In this document: positions 41,005-50,672 of the stretch, piece after piece
Layout: each line of letters starts with the position of its first letter
Numbering within the stretch: the first letter of the stretch is position 1
Source of the DNA: an uncultured Pelagibacteraceae bacterium
Lineage (GTDB): Bacteria; Pseudomonadota; Alphaproteobacteria; Pelagibacterales; Pelagibacteraceae
NCBI GenBank assembly: GCA_905612235.1
Contig: CAJQRF010000003.1
Location: forward strand, 1 to 64,000
Reading direction: 5' to 3'
DNA length: 64,000 bases
Position numbers and translations under genes: made by a program
The notes under the pieces: generated by a model
What the model was told of the DNA's origin: nothing
The model's database searches: none
Seen by the model: only the letters and a program-made list of their open reading frames with translations

Positions 41005-41346
41005 TTAAGCTATTTCTAAACCATTTTCAACTTTTTGTGATGGTTGCACCAATGCAACTTTTCCGTCCTTTTCTATTGCTCCTAAAATAAGAACTTCAGA
41101 AACTATTCCAGCAATATTTTTTTTTGGAAAATTACAAACTCCTATTACTTGCTTGCCTACTAAATTTTGTTCATTGTAATAATGGGTAATTTGTGCAGAA
41201 GATTTTTTAACACCTGTAGATTCTCCAAAATCAACCTCGACAACTAGCGAAGGTTTTCTTGCCTTTTCATTTTTTTTAACACTTAGCACTGTTCCAACTT
41301 TAATCTCTACTTTAGCATAATCCTCAAATGTTATTTCTTGTTTCAT
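41005..41346 (-). CDS. tRNA-binding protein CsaA-like (start moved from 41388)
   Basis: YAKVEIKVGTVLSVKKNEKARKPSLVVEVDFGE; GVCNFPKKNIAG. Confidence 0.88.
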   Translation of the reverse strand: MKQEITFEDYAKVEIKVGTVLSVKKNEKARKPSLVVEVDFGESTGVKKSSAQITHYYNEQNLVGKQVIGVCNFPKKNIAGIVSEVLILGAIEKDGKVALVQPSQKVENGLEIA

Positions 41347-41376
41347 AGGAATAATGTATAATATCTTTTTATTTGA

Positions 41377-42570
41377 ATGACCATGCAAAAAAATATTATT
41401 AATGAAGTGTTTCCTGAAACTTTAAAGATTTTAGCTGAATTAATAAAATTCCAAACAGTTTCTGGAACTTCTAATATTGCATTGATAGAATATTGTGAAA
41501 AAAAACTAGAAGCGTTGGGCGCTGAATCATTTAAAACTTTTGATGATAAAAAATTAAGAGTAAATCTATTTTCAACAATAAGTGGTAAGCGAAAATTAAA
41601 TGGAGGTGGAATAATTTTGTCTGGTCACACAGATGTAGTTCCAGCCTCGGTGAAAGAGTGGTCTTCCGATCCTTTTGTTGCGAATGAAAGAGATAATAAA
41701 GTGTTTGGCCGAGGCTCTTGTGATATGAAAGGATTTATTGCTTGCACTCTAGCTTTAGCTCCTTATTTCGCTTCAGAAAATTTAAAAAAACCAATTCATT
41801 TATCATATACTTATGATGAAGAAACTGCATGTCAGGGTGCTCCTGTAATGTTAAAAGAACTAAAAAAGAGAAAAATTAATTGCTCAATATGTATTGTTGG
41901 AGAACCAACTAACATGAAAGCGATACACGCGCATAAAGGATGCTATGAATATTCTACTCATTTTTTTGGTTTAGCTGGACACGGTTCTGCTCCTGATAAA
42001 GGTGTTAACGCTGTTGAATATGCGACTAGATTTATAAATAAACTTATGGAACTTAGAAACGAGCTCAAGAAAAGAAAACCAAAAAATTCTGTTTTTACGC
42101 CACCTTACACAACATTACAAATTGGAAGAATAAAGGGTGGAGTTGCAAGAAATGTAATTGCAGATCAGTGTACTGTTGATTGGGAATTAAGACCAGTAGT
42201 CTATGAAGATGGTGTGTTTGTTAACCGAACTATGGACAAATATGTTAAAGATATTTTGTTACCTGACATGAGAAAAATTTTTCCTCAATCTAATATTAGA
42301 AAAGAAATTATCGGTGAAATCGTTGGATTTGATAAAGAAGAAAAATCTGAAGCTGTTAATTTAATTTGTAATTTAACTGGAGATAATTCGAGAGATGTCG
42401 TTTCATTCGGTACGGAGGCTGGTTTGTTTCAAGAACTAGGTATTAGCACTGTAGTATGTGGTCCAGGCTCAATTGAGCAAGCCCACAAAATAGACGAGTA
42501 TGTAAGTTTTGATGAGTTAAAATTATGTTTAAAAATGTTAATTGATCTTAGAGAGCAAATAAAAAATTAA
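41377..42570 (+). CDS. argE: Acetylornithine deacetylase (M20)
   Basis: LSGHTDVVPAS; GRGSCDMKGFIAC; SFGTEAGLFQE; CGPGSIEQAHKIDEYV. Confidence 0.92.
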   Translation: MTMQKNIINEVFPETLKILAELIKFQTVSGTSNIALIEYCEKKLEALGAESFKTFDDKKLRVNLFSTISGKRKLNGGGIILSGHTDVVPASVKEWSSDPFVANERDNKVFGRGSCDMKGFIACTLALAPYFASENLKKPIHLSYTYDEETACQGAPVMLKELKKRKINCSICIVGEPTNMKAIHAHKGCYEYSTHFFGLAGHGSAPDKGVNAVEYATRFINKLMELRNELKKRKPKNSVFTPPYTTLQIGRIKGGVARNVIADQCTVDWELRPVVYEDGVFVNRTMDKYVKDILLPDMRKIFPQSNIRKEIIGEIVGFDKEEKSEAVNLICNLTGDNSRDVVSFGTEAGLFQELGISTVVCGPGSIEQAHKIDEYVSFDELKLCLKMLIDLREQIKN

Positions 42571-42606
42571 ATTTTACATTTACCAAATAATTATTATAAT
42601 AGCTTT

Positions 42607-42663
42607 ATGGTAGTTATATATATTGTTGTGGCCTTATGGGCCGTTGGCTTAATTGCAGAATAA
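42607..42663 (+). CDS. Possible very short hydrophobic ORF (18 aa)
   Basis: MVVIYIVVALWAVGLIAE*; weak. Confidence 0.12.
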   Translation: MVVIYIVVALWAVGLIAE

Positions 42664-42664
42664 T

Positions 42665-42788
42665 TTAATTTTGTAATTTAATTCCTCTTAATTCTGGCAA
42701 TCTTACAAAAGTAGATGTGCCTGCAAATTTAGGATCTTTAGTTCCACTCGCTGGTTGAATAAGATTTTTTGTTTTTTTCTTTTTTCAT
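42665..42788 (-). pseudogene. N-terminal remnant of an agmatinase/ureohydrolase-like gene
   Basis: Minus strand reads (frameshift in poly-A) ...KNLIQPASGTKDPKFAGTSTFVRLPELRGIKLQN*, resembling agmatinase N-termini. Confidence 0.5.
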
Positions 42789-42845
42789 TTATAAATAAAA
42801 CTTATCACATTCTAACAATTTCGAATATCTTGTATATTAATATTT

Positions 42846-43568
42846 ATGAACTTATTTAGACTTATTTTCCTTTTTTTTATTTTCATCTCTCCATTAAAAG
42901 CTGATGCAATTTATGATTTAATTAGAATTCCTAATCTGGAAATTTATGAAATAAATACTGAAAACAAACTTAAATATTTTTATGCATTAAGTTCTTTTCG
43001 ATTAAGTGTTCAAAAGAATATAGTATGTTTAAAATCAGATAAGAAAATATTAGATGAAAAATATAAATTAATTTATAAAAATCTTAATAAATACTCTTAT
43101 AATTTTTTAAAAAAAATTAACCTTAAATACATAGTAATGTGTGAAAATTTATCTATTTCAGAAATTAATACCGCAGGTATTCCTGATCATATTATGAAAA
43201 CTTTAATATTAGATATTAAATTTGATAAAAAATATTTTGAAAGAGTGATACATCATGAGGTGTTTCATATTATAAATGACAGTCATAAAGAAATTTTTAA
43301 TCATAATGAGTGGATAAAACTAAACAACAAAAACTTTAAATACGCTGAATGCTCTACTTGTGCTGAAAAATTGGGATTAGATACATATAAAAAAACAAAT
43401 GGTTTTTTTACAGAATATTCTCAATCGACAGCTTCAGAAGATATGGCAGAAGTGTTTTCTCACTTGATGATCAAAGGAATTAAAGCAACCAATGACCCTG
43501 TTCTTAAAAAAAAAGAAGATTTTATAAAAACAAATTTATTAAAAATAGATAATTCTTTTAAATTTTGA
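42846..43568 (+). CDS. Putative secreted zinc metallopeptidase (zincin-like)
   Basis: Signal peptide; HHEVFHI (HExxH), downstream ASEDMAEVFSHL. Confidence 0.65.
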   Translation: MNLFRLIFLFFIFISPLKADAIYDLIRIPNLEIYEINTENKLKYFYALSSFRLSVQKNIVCLKSDKKILDEKYKLIYKNLNKYSYNFLKKINLKYIVMCENLSISEINTAGIPDHIMKTLILDIKFDKKYFERVIHHEVFHIINDSHKEIFNHNEWIKLNNKNFKYAECSTCAEKLGLDTYKKTNGFFTEYSQSTASEDMAEVFSHLMIKGIKATNDPVLKKKEDFIKTNLLKIDNSFKF

Positions 43569-43571
43569 TTT

Positions 43572-44216
43572 ATGATAAAAAAAATAAAAGCATCAAAATC
43601 AGAAAAAATTATATTTGTTTTTTTGATTATTTTAACAACATTTACTTTAATTTTTTTTGTCACTATTAAGAATAAGTGTTTATTTGTTAAAAATTATAAT
43701 CCGGAAAATATACAATTTGAAAAACCTCGAAATATTGCAATTCTTAATGCAACATGTGGAAATATAATTATAGAACTTTATCCAAATATTTCTCCTAATG
43801 CAGTAAAGAGATTTAAAACTTTAATAAAATCTGGTGCATATAATAATATTGCTTTTCATAGAGTTATTGAAAATAGATTAATTCAAGCTGGAGATCTAGA
43901 GTTTGGAAAAAAAAATAGTTTAGACTATGGAAAAATAGGAACGGGAAATTCAGGATTGGGAACTATTAAATCTGAACTGAATGGAGATTTTAAGTATACA
44001 AAAGGAAGTGTTGGTTTGGCTAAAACATTTAAAAACGATACAGAAGATAGTCAATTTTTTATTATATTAAATGATGAGCCTTTGTATGAAGGTGAATATA
44101 CTCCAGTTGGAAAAGTAATATATGGTTTAAATGTATTAAAGAAAATAAAGTTTTTAAAAAATTCAGAATACGTATTAAGACCTGATTTTATTAATTCTCT
44201 TTCAATGTACAAATAA
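43572..44216 (+). CDS. Cyclophilin-type peptidyl-prolyl isomerase, membrane-anchored
   Basis: IIIELYPNISPNAVKRFKTLIKSGAYNNIAFHRVI...DSQFFIIL. Confidence 0.92.
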   Translation: MIKKIKASKSEKIIFVFLIILTTFTLIFFVTIKNKCLFVKNYNPENIQFEKPRNIAILNATCGNIIIELYPNISPNAVKRFKTLIKSGAYNNIAFHRVIENRLIQAGDLEFGKKNSLDYGKIGTGNSGLGTIKSELNGDFKYTKGSVGLAKTFKNDTEDSQFFIILNDEPLYEGEYTPVGKVIYGLNVLKKIKFLKNSEYVLRPDFINSLSMYK

Positions 44217-45071
44217 TTATCTATTTATTCCTCTTAATCTTTCGGATCTTCTTCTTAACAATTCTGCAGTTAATAGGATTAAAGTTGACATTATTATTAA
44301 ACATGTTGCTACAGCCATTATTGTTGGGCTTAACTGCTCTCTTAATCCAACCCACATCTGAATAGGTATGGTTGTGTTGTCAAGTCCTGCTAAAAATAAC
44401 ACAACTACAACTTCATCAAATGAAGTTACGAAAGCAAATAGCGCACCCGAAATAACACCTGGTAAAATTAATGGTAATGTTATTTTCATAAAAGTATTCA
44501 CTGGATTACTTCCTAAACTTGCGGCTGCTCTAGTAACACTGTGATCAAATCCAGATAATGTTGCTGTGACTGTAATTACAACAAAAGGTGTTCCTAAAAT
44601 AATGTGTGCTAAAATAATACCTGTATGTGTTGCTGATAATCCTACTTTTGCCATGAAAAAAAATATTGCTGTTCCTGAAATAATTAACGGAACAATCATT
44701 GGCGATATCAGTAAAGCCATGACTGCAGCTTTATATGGCATATGTCTGCTACTTAAACCTAATGCAGCAACTGTTCCAAGTATAGTTGACCCAATTGTTG
44801 CAAAGAATGCAATAATGATACTATTTTTAGCTGCTAGTCCCCAGGGGTTTTTAGTTCCCCAAATCATATCCTGATACCATCTTAATGAAAAGGCTTCTGG
44901 ATCTAATGCTATCATTTTTGCTGAAAAGTGAATGTATTGTTCAGCATTAAAAGAAAGTGGTAAAATTACAAACAATGGTGCTATTAAAAAGAAAAACACC
45001 AAACCACAAATAGTTAAATAAGTGTAATGCCATATTTTATAATGTAAAGGTGTATAGTTTGGTAATGACAT
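44217..45071 (-). CDS. ABC transporter permease (PotC-like)
   Basis: AAASLGSNPVNTFMKITLPLILPGV EAA loop. Confidence 0.92.
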   Translation of the reverse strand: MSLPNYTPLHYKIWHYTYLTICGLVFFFLIAPLFVILPLSFNAEQYIHFSAKMIALDPEAFSLRWYQDMIWGTKNPWGLAAKNSIIIAFFATIGSTILGTVAALGLSSRHMPYKAAVMALLISPMIVPLIISGTAIFFFMAKVGLSATHTGIILAHIILGTPFVVITVTATLSGFDHSVTRAAASLGSNPVNTFMKITLPLILPGVISGALFAFVTSFDEVVVVLFLAGLDNTTIPIQMWVGLREQLSPTIMAVATCLIIMSTLILLTAELLRRRSERLRGINR

Positions 45072-45074
45072 AAT

Positions 45075-46322
45075 TTATCCTAATTTAATATTATCTATTC
45101 CTACTAGTTTATTATAAATCCAGTAAACAGTTAAAACACCGATTAACAACATCGCACCAAGTGCTGATGCAAAAGCCCAATCTAAAGAGCTCTTCATATG
45201 ATAAGCAATTGTATTACTTATTAAGGTACCGCTAGCGCCTCCTACTAAAGCTGGTGTAATGTAATAACCAATCGATAGAATAAAAACCAACAAACATCCA
45301 GCACCAATACCTGGTACAGTTAGTGGGAAGTAAACTTTGTAAAATGCTACTAGAGGTGTGCCTCCCAATGATTTTCCTGCTCTCATTAAACTTGGCGATA
45401 TAGTTTTCATCACACTATAAATTGGTAACACCATAAAAGGTAATAAGATTTGTGTCATTGCAACAAAAGTTCCAATAACATTATACATTAACTCTGGCCT
45501 GTTATCATCAGATGCAATTCCAAGCATCACAATTAAATCATTAATTGGTCCTTGTTGTTGAAGCAAAACCATCCAACTTGAAGTTCTTACAAGTAATGAA
45601 GTCCAGAAAGGTAACAGCACACAAATCATTAATAAATTACTGTACTTCATGGGTAAAGTGGCTAATAAATGTGCAATTGGATAAGCAAGTACAAAACAAA
45701 ATATAGTCACCCACAAAGCTACATTGAGCGTCCTCATCCATAAAATTTTATGAATTCTCCTATCTTCTGGGACTTGAACTATTTCTCCCTCTGGATCATA
45801 TTTTAGATCAACTCCTTTTAAATATTTTGCAAAAGTCCATTTTGGGGCTGCTCTTTTTAGAGCACCCATATACGCCATTTGTCCCCATTTTTTATGAACT
45901 TCAATAAATTGTTCTTTATAATTTCCTTCTTCAAACTTATTAATTTTTCTAACTGTTTTTTTAATTAAGCTACTAAAACCAGATTTCTCATAATTTAATC
46001 TTGCTATAATTTTTCCATAAGTTTTAGTCTCTTTTAAATATGATAAATCTTCATATAGCGCTGCATAGACTGGCTCTCCAGGTAATTCCTTAGCATCCCA
46101 ATTTTCCATTGTTTTAAAAGTTTTTGGAAGCATTCCTGTAATCTTTCGATCATCAATGCTTCTAAATAACATTTCACCAATTGGAAAAACATAAATGATT
46201 AAAATAAAGAAAAATAATGGAGCAACAAGAAGTAGTGCTTTTATCTTATTTCTTCTTTCAGCTTTTCTTAAGCTGACCTCTAGAGGTAATCCGTCTGAAG
46301 ATAATATTTTTTCTGTACTCAT
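45075..46322 (-). CDS. ABC transporter permease (PotB-like)
   Basis: RAGKSLGGTPLVAFYKVYFPLTVPGI EAA loop. Confidence 0.92.
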   Translation of the reverse strand: MSTEKILSSDGLPLEVSLRKAERRNKIKALLLVAPLFFFILIIYVFPIGEMLFRSIDDRKITGMLPKTFKTMENWDAKELPGEPVYAALYEDLSYLKETKTYGKIIARLNYEKSGFSSLIKKTVRKINKFEEGNYKEQFIEVHKKWGQMAYMGALKRAAPKWTFAKYLKGVDLKYDPEGEIVQVPEDRRIHKILWMRTLNVALWVTIFCFVLAYPIAHLLATLPMKYSNLLMICVLLPFWTSLLVRTSSWMVLLQQQGPINDLIVMLGIASDDNRPELMYNVIGTFVAMTQILLPFMVLPIYSVMKTISPSLMRAGKSLGGTPLVAFYKVYFPLTVPGIGAGCLLVFILSIGYYITPALVGGASGTLISNTIAYHMKSSLDWAFASALGAMLLIGVLTVYWIYNKLVGIDNIKLG

Positions 46323-46329
46323 AATAAAA

Positions 46330-46356
46330 AAGGGCGGTTATAAAATAACCGCCCTT
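46330..46356 (-). terminator. Rho-independent terminator/attenuator between potD-like and potB-like genes
   Basis: aagggcggttat-aaa-ataaccgccctt perfect 12-bp stem, T-run on minus strand. Confidence 0.85.
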
Positions 46357-46390
46357 ATAATATAATAAAAACTTGTTCTATAAAACTAAA

Positions 46391-47515
46391 TTATAAACCA
46401 GCTTTCATAGCTTCCCATTTTTCTTTGATTTCATCTTGGTTATCAGCCCAGAAATTAGGGTTCATAAGCATATATTTTTTAGTGTTAGCGGGTGCTGTTG
46501 GCATATGTGGTACCATGTTAGTTTTACCGTCTTTAAACCAAGGTTCTCCAGCTAGCATAACAGCGATTGAAGATTTTCTCCAAGGAGCGTAAGCAATATA
46601 CTTAGCGCTTCCTGCTAGACCTTCAGTACTTGTCATTTCTCTAAGAACTTTCATAGTACTACCGTCAGCATCTCCTGGCCCACCTTTAACCATAGCGAAA
46701 TACTCATAGTCAAGAATTTGTCCATCCCATACTTGTACAATTGGAGTTCCTTCCATTTGCGCATTAAAGAATCTTCCATTCCAACCAGTAGCCATTACAA
46801 CTTCACCATTAGCTAATAGTTCTGGTGGCTGAGCTCCAGCATTCCAGAATACACATCCGCCATTTGGATCAGTACAAAGTTTTTTAATAGCAGCAATAGC
46901 TTTGTCTACTCCACCTTCTTTTTCAAGAGCAGCCCAAACTTTACCATTACCTTTACCTGGATTAACTTTTAATGCACCAACTGTAGCAAGTTCTATACTA
47001 GACATTGCGCCTTTATAGATTGCTCTTTTACCAGGAAACTTTTTAGTATTAAAAAAGTCTTTGGCAGTTTTAGGTTTTTTCTTCCCTATAGTTTCATTGT
47101 TGTAAGCATAGTTCCAAGCGTAAAGAATGTTTCCTACAGCACATTTGCTTGGCATGCTAGTAAAGAAGTCTTCACTTGCTGGTGTACCATCTGGTGCAGG
47201 TGCGAAGTCTTTGTCAAAATCAAATTCAACAAATATACCTTCATCACATCCAATGATAGTATCTTTCGCATATACGTCAATAATATCCCACGTAATTGCG
47301 CCAGCTTCTACTTGAGCTTTAATTTCAGATAATCCACCTGTGTAGTCTACCCAATTAACAGGTATACCTAATTTTTTAGCAGTAGGATCACCATAACCTA
47401 ATTTTTGACTTTCAGTGTAAGCTCCACCCCAAGACGCAACAGTAACTGCGAATGCTGAAGTAGTTATAGAAAGTGCAAAAGATAGGACAAGTAATATTTT
47501 ACTTATTTTTTTCAT
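46391..47515 (-). CDS. ABC transporter substrate-binding protein (PotD-like)
   Basis: Signal peptide; VTVASWGGAYTESQKLGYGDP; type 2 extracellular SBP. Confidence 0.92.
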   Translation of the reverse strand: MKKISKILLVLSFALSITTSAFAVTVASWGGAYTESQKLGYGDPTAKKLGIPVNWVDYTGGLSEIKAQVEAGAITWDIIDVYAKDTIIGCDEGIFVEFDFDKDFAPAPDGTPASEDFFTSMPSKCAVGNILYAWNYAYNNETIGKKKPKTAKDFFNTKKFPGKRAIYKGAMSSIELATVGALKVNPGKGNGKVWAALEKEGGVDKAIAAIKKLCTDPNGGCVFWNAGAQPPELLANGEVVMATGWNGRFFNAQMEGTPIVQVWDGQILDYEYFAMVKGGPGDADGSTMKVLREMTSTEGLAGSAKYIAYAPWRKSSIAVMLAGEPWFKDGKTNMVPHMPTAPANTKKYMLMNPNFWADNQDEIKEKWEAMKAGL

Positions 47516-47613
47516 GTTCCCTCCGTTTAAACGTTTTTAAAAAAGCAATTACAACAATATAGCCGAAAAGAGTCAATCGCTTTAAAAGCTTGATATTGTT
47601 AATTTTAATGGGA

Positions 47614-48702
47614 TTATTTTGAGTCTAATGCTCTACTATCTTTGCTGTTCCAACCAACATTAATTGTGTTTCCTAATTTTATATCCATATTAGAAGAGCT
47701 GTTTGGAATTTTTAATATAAATTGTTTGTTACCTAATAAATCTAATCTAATCCTAGTATGATCTCCATGGTAAATAACTTCCTCTATTTTACCTTTATGA
47801 TTATTTTCCATTTTTGAAGATGGATTAATTAATGCTCTTTCTGGTCTAAGAGATACTGTTGTTTTTTCTCCTTTTGATTTAACTGTAATTGGATTTGCAA
47901 ATATTTCTGCACCTGTGTTTAATTTCACTTTACATTTATCTTTTGTTATTTCAATAACTTCTCCAACAAAAGTATTACTCTCCCCAATAAATTCTGCAAC
48001 AAATGAATTTACCGGTTCTTCATATAATTGATCTGGTCTTGATAGCTGTTGAACTTTACCATCATTAAATACTGCAATACGATTTGACATTGTTAATGCT
48101 TCACTTTGATCATGAGTTACATAAACAACTGTTACTCCAATACTTTCATGAATATGTTTAATTTCATATTGCATTTGTTCTCTTAAATTTTTATCTAACG
48201 CTCCTAAAGGCTCATCCATAAGAACCACTTGAGGATCAAATACTAATGCTCTAGCTACTGCTACTCTTTGTTGTTGACCGCCTGATAATTGCATCGGCAT
48301 TCTACTTTCGAATCCTTGCAATGAAACCATTGATAAAGCTTTATCAATTTTTTTATTAGCTTCATCTTTTGGAATCTTTCTAACTCTAAGTGGAAAAGCT
48401 AAATTTTCGTATACCGTCATGTGAGGAAATAGTGCATAGTTTTGAAATACCATTCCAATTCCTCTTTTGTGAGGAGGAATATTAGAAATAGGATTTGAGT
48501 CTAAATAAATTTCACCATTAGTTGGTGTTTCAAAACCAGCTAACATCATCAAGCAAGTTGTTTTTCCTGAACCAGATGGTCCAAGCATTGTGACAAACTC
48601 TCCTTCGGCAATATCTAAGTTTAAGCCTTTGACTACTAAAACTTTGCCATCGTAGCTTTTATCAATGTTATCAAATTTTACAAAACTGTCTGAATTACCC
48701 AT
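47614..48702 (-). CDS. ABC transporter ATP-binding protein (PotA-like)
   Basis: LGPSGSGKTTCL; LSGGQQQRVAVARAL; TOBE domain. Confidence 0.95.
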   Translation of the reverse strand: MGNSDSFVKFDNIDKSYDGKVLVVKGLNLDIAEGEFVTMLGPSGSGKTTCLMMLAGFETPTNGEIYLDSNPISNIPPHKRGIGMVFQNYALFPHMTVYENLAFPLRVRKIPKDEANKKIDKALSMVSLQGFESRMPMQLSGGQQQRVAVARALVFDPQVVLMDEPLGALDKNLREQMQYEIKHIHESIGVTVVYVTHDQSEALTMSNRIAVFNDGKVQQLSRPDQLYEEPVNSFVAEFIGESNTFVGEVIEITKDKCKVKLNTGAEIFANPITVKSKGEKTTVSLRPERALINPSSKMENNHKGKIEEVIYHGDHTRIRLDLLGNKQFILKIPNSSSNMDIKLGNTINVGWNSKDSRALDSK

Positions 48703-48746
48703 AACTTCTAAATATTAAGCATTTGTTAAAAATTATTTCAAGATAT

Positions 48747-49916
48747 TTATCCTTTAATGTGCAAATCTCTAGATAAATTGCAGAATAATTCTGAACCTTT
48801 TTCAGTAACTCTCACTGCTTCACTGGCTTCTACGCCCCATTCTCCAAATTGCATAACAGCAATCATATGAAAGGTTACATTTGGTTTTAGAATGGTTTTA
48901 TCACCTTTTGATATATTTAAAGTTTGTTCTCCCCAATCAGGAGGATAACCAATACCTATAGAGTAACCCGTTCTAGATTCCTTTTTAATTCCATACTTAT
49001 CTAGCACGCCCCAAAACTTTTGAGCTACATCATCAGCTGTATTTCCGGGTTTTGTAACTGAAATTCCTGCATCTAATGCTTCATTAGTAGCTTTCATCGT
49101 ATCTATTTTTTTTTGATTTTTTTCTCCTAAAAGGACTGTTCTAGCCATAGGACAATGATATCTTTTATGAACACCAGATATTTCAATAATAGTAGCTTCT
49201 CCTTTAACAAATTCATCTTCAGTGGCTGTCAAATGTGAAGCTGATGTTCCCTTCCCTGTTGGCAGTAAAGTTGCGATACTAGAATAATCTCCGCCAAACT
49301 CAGGTGTACCATTAAACAAAGATTTTTGAATATCTGCTACAGCATCACACTGTCTAACCCCAGGGTTAATAATATCAAAAGCTGTTTTCATTGTTTTTTC
49401 ACTTATTTGAGCTGCTGCTTGCATTAATTTAATTTCTGCATCTGATTTGACAACTCTTACCCAATTTACTAAACGTTCCGCGTCTTTAAATTTTGCATTC
49501 GATAAACCCTTTTTTATTGTTTCATAACAAAATGCAGTAAAATAATGACTATCCATTTCTAGACCAATACTAGACTTGTCCCACTTTCTATCTTTTATTA
49601 TTTCTACTAAATATTGGTAAGGATGAAGCGGCCATGTGTGAATATACTTTTCGCCATATGCTATAATGTTTTTATGCTGCACATAAGTTTTGATATATCC
49701 ACCACCAGCATCTTGCGCTCTAAGGAAGCAAATTGGCTCATCTTCATTAATGTGAACTAAAACACATTGGGCATAATAAAAAGACCATGCGTCATACCCC
49801 GTAAGATAATTCATATTAGCGGGATCATGAGAAATTAATAAATCAATACCTTGTTTTTGCATTGATTCTTTTATTTTTTTTAATCGTTCTTTATATTCTT
49901 TTTTTTCAAAGAGCAT
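48747..49916 (-). CDS. M24 family hydrolase, ectoine hydrolase (DoeA/EutD)-like (start moved from 49988)
   Basis: MLFEKKEYKERLKKI...DPANMNYLTGYDAWSFY; RYHCPMARTVLLG; GYPPDWGEQTLNI. Confidence 0.75.
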   Translation of the reverse strand: MLFEKKEYKERLKKIKESMQKQGIDLLISHDPANMNYLTGYDAWSFYYAQCVLVHINEDEPICFLRAQDAGGGYIKTYVQHKNIIAYGEKYIHTWPLHPYQYLVEIIKDRKWDKSSIGLEMDSHYFTAFCYETIKKGLSNAKFKDAERLVNWVRVVKSDAEIKLMQAAAQISEKTMKTAFDIINPGVRQCDAVADIQKSLFNGTPEFGGDYSSIATLLPTGKGTSASHLTATEDEFVKGEATIIEISGVHKRYHCPMARTVLLGEKNQKKIDTMKATNEALDAGISVTKPGNTADDVAQKFWGVLDKYGIKKESRTGYSIGIGYPPDWGEQTLNISKGDKTILKPNVTFHMIAVMQFGEWGVEASEAVRVTEKGSELFCNLSRDLHIKG

Positions 49917-49918
49917 TT

Positions 49919-50668
49919 TTAATTCCTTAAAAGTTTTCCATATCCATCTATTGGAGATTTGTATCCGACAGATCTGATAGTGTCCCAAATTAGAGTTTGA
50001 TTACTAGAAAAAACTGGTTTACTTATTTTTTTTTCAACTTCATCAAGAATTTCTAAAGCAGGTAACGCTGTGCACGATATAAAAAGTGCATCGGCTCCAC
50101 TTGTGTCTAACTTGATTAATGTTTCAGATAAATACTTCGGGTCAATATTTGCAAAATCTGAATCTAAATCTAAATTGAAAGTACCAAATGAAAGTACGCC
50201 AATATTTTTTTTAGAAAAATATTCATAAATAGTTTTATTTACAGACTCTGGGTAAGGTGTAAAAACTGCAATTTTTTTTATATTCATTAATTTAAATGCT
50301 TTAATGGCTGATGTAATTGGTGTTGTTACATAGCAATCTGGTTTAGCTAGTTGAACTTTTTCTTTAACTTTATCCTCTCCAATAGCTATCGTTCCTGATG
50401 TACATCCATAAGCTACTGTATTAATTTTTTCACCTGGTAAAATTTTTTCAGTAATTCCCTCTATTTGATCATACATTTTTAAAAGATTTTCTTTAGTCAA
50501 AGGGTTTTCGTTATGAATCCGGTTTACAAATACATCTATCGGTAATTGATTGCATATAGAATTAAAATCTTTTTCTATAGTGAGGTCAGTAGTCAGAGCG
50601 AGCAAACCAACTTTAGGGTTATATTCTTCTTTAAACTTTGGTTTTATATATTTTGATTTTATTGCCAT
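49919..50668 (-). CDS. Asp/Glu racemase / maleate isomerase / EutA-like protein
   Basis: AYGCTSGTIAIGE; FISCTALPALEILDEVEKKISKPVFSSNQ. Confidence 0.8.
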   Translation of the reverse strand: MAIKSKYIKPKFKEEYNPKVGLLALTTDLTIEKDFNSICNQLPIDVFVNRIHNENPLTKENLLKMYDQIEGITEKILPGEKINTVAYGCTSGTIAIGEDKVKEKVQLAKPDCYVTTPITSAIKAFKLMNIKKIAVFTPYPESVNKTIYEYFSKKNIGVLSFGTFNLDLDSDFANIDPKYLSETLIKLDTSGADALFISCTALPALEILDEVEKKISKPVFSSNQTLIWDTIRSVGYKSPIDGYGKLLRN

Positions 50669-50672
50669 CAGA

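Noticed and set aside
48747-50668. Complete ectoine degradation pathway
   Set aside because: EutA/DoeA-like genes are present but EutB, EutC and a DoeB-like deacetylase are not; argE at 41377 fits acetylornithine deacetylase and is not in the operon.
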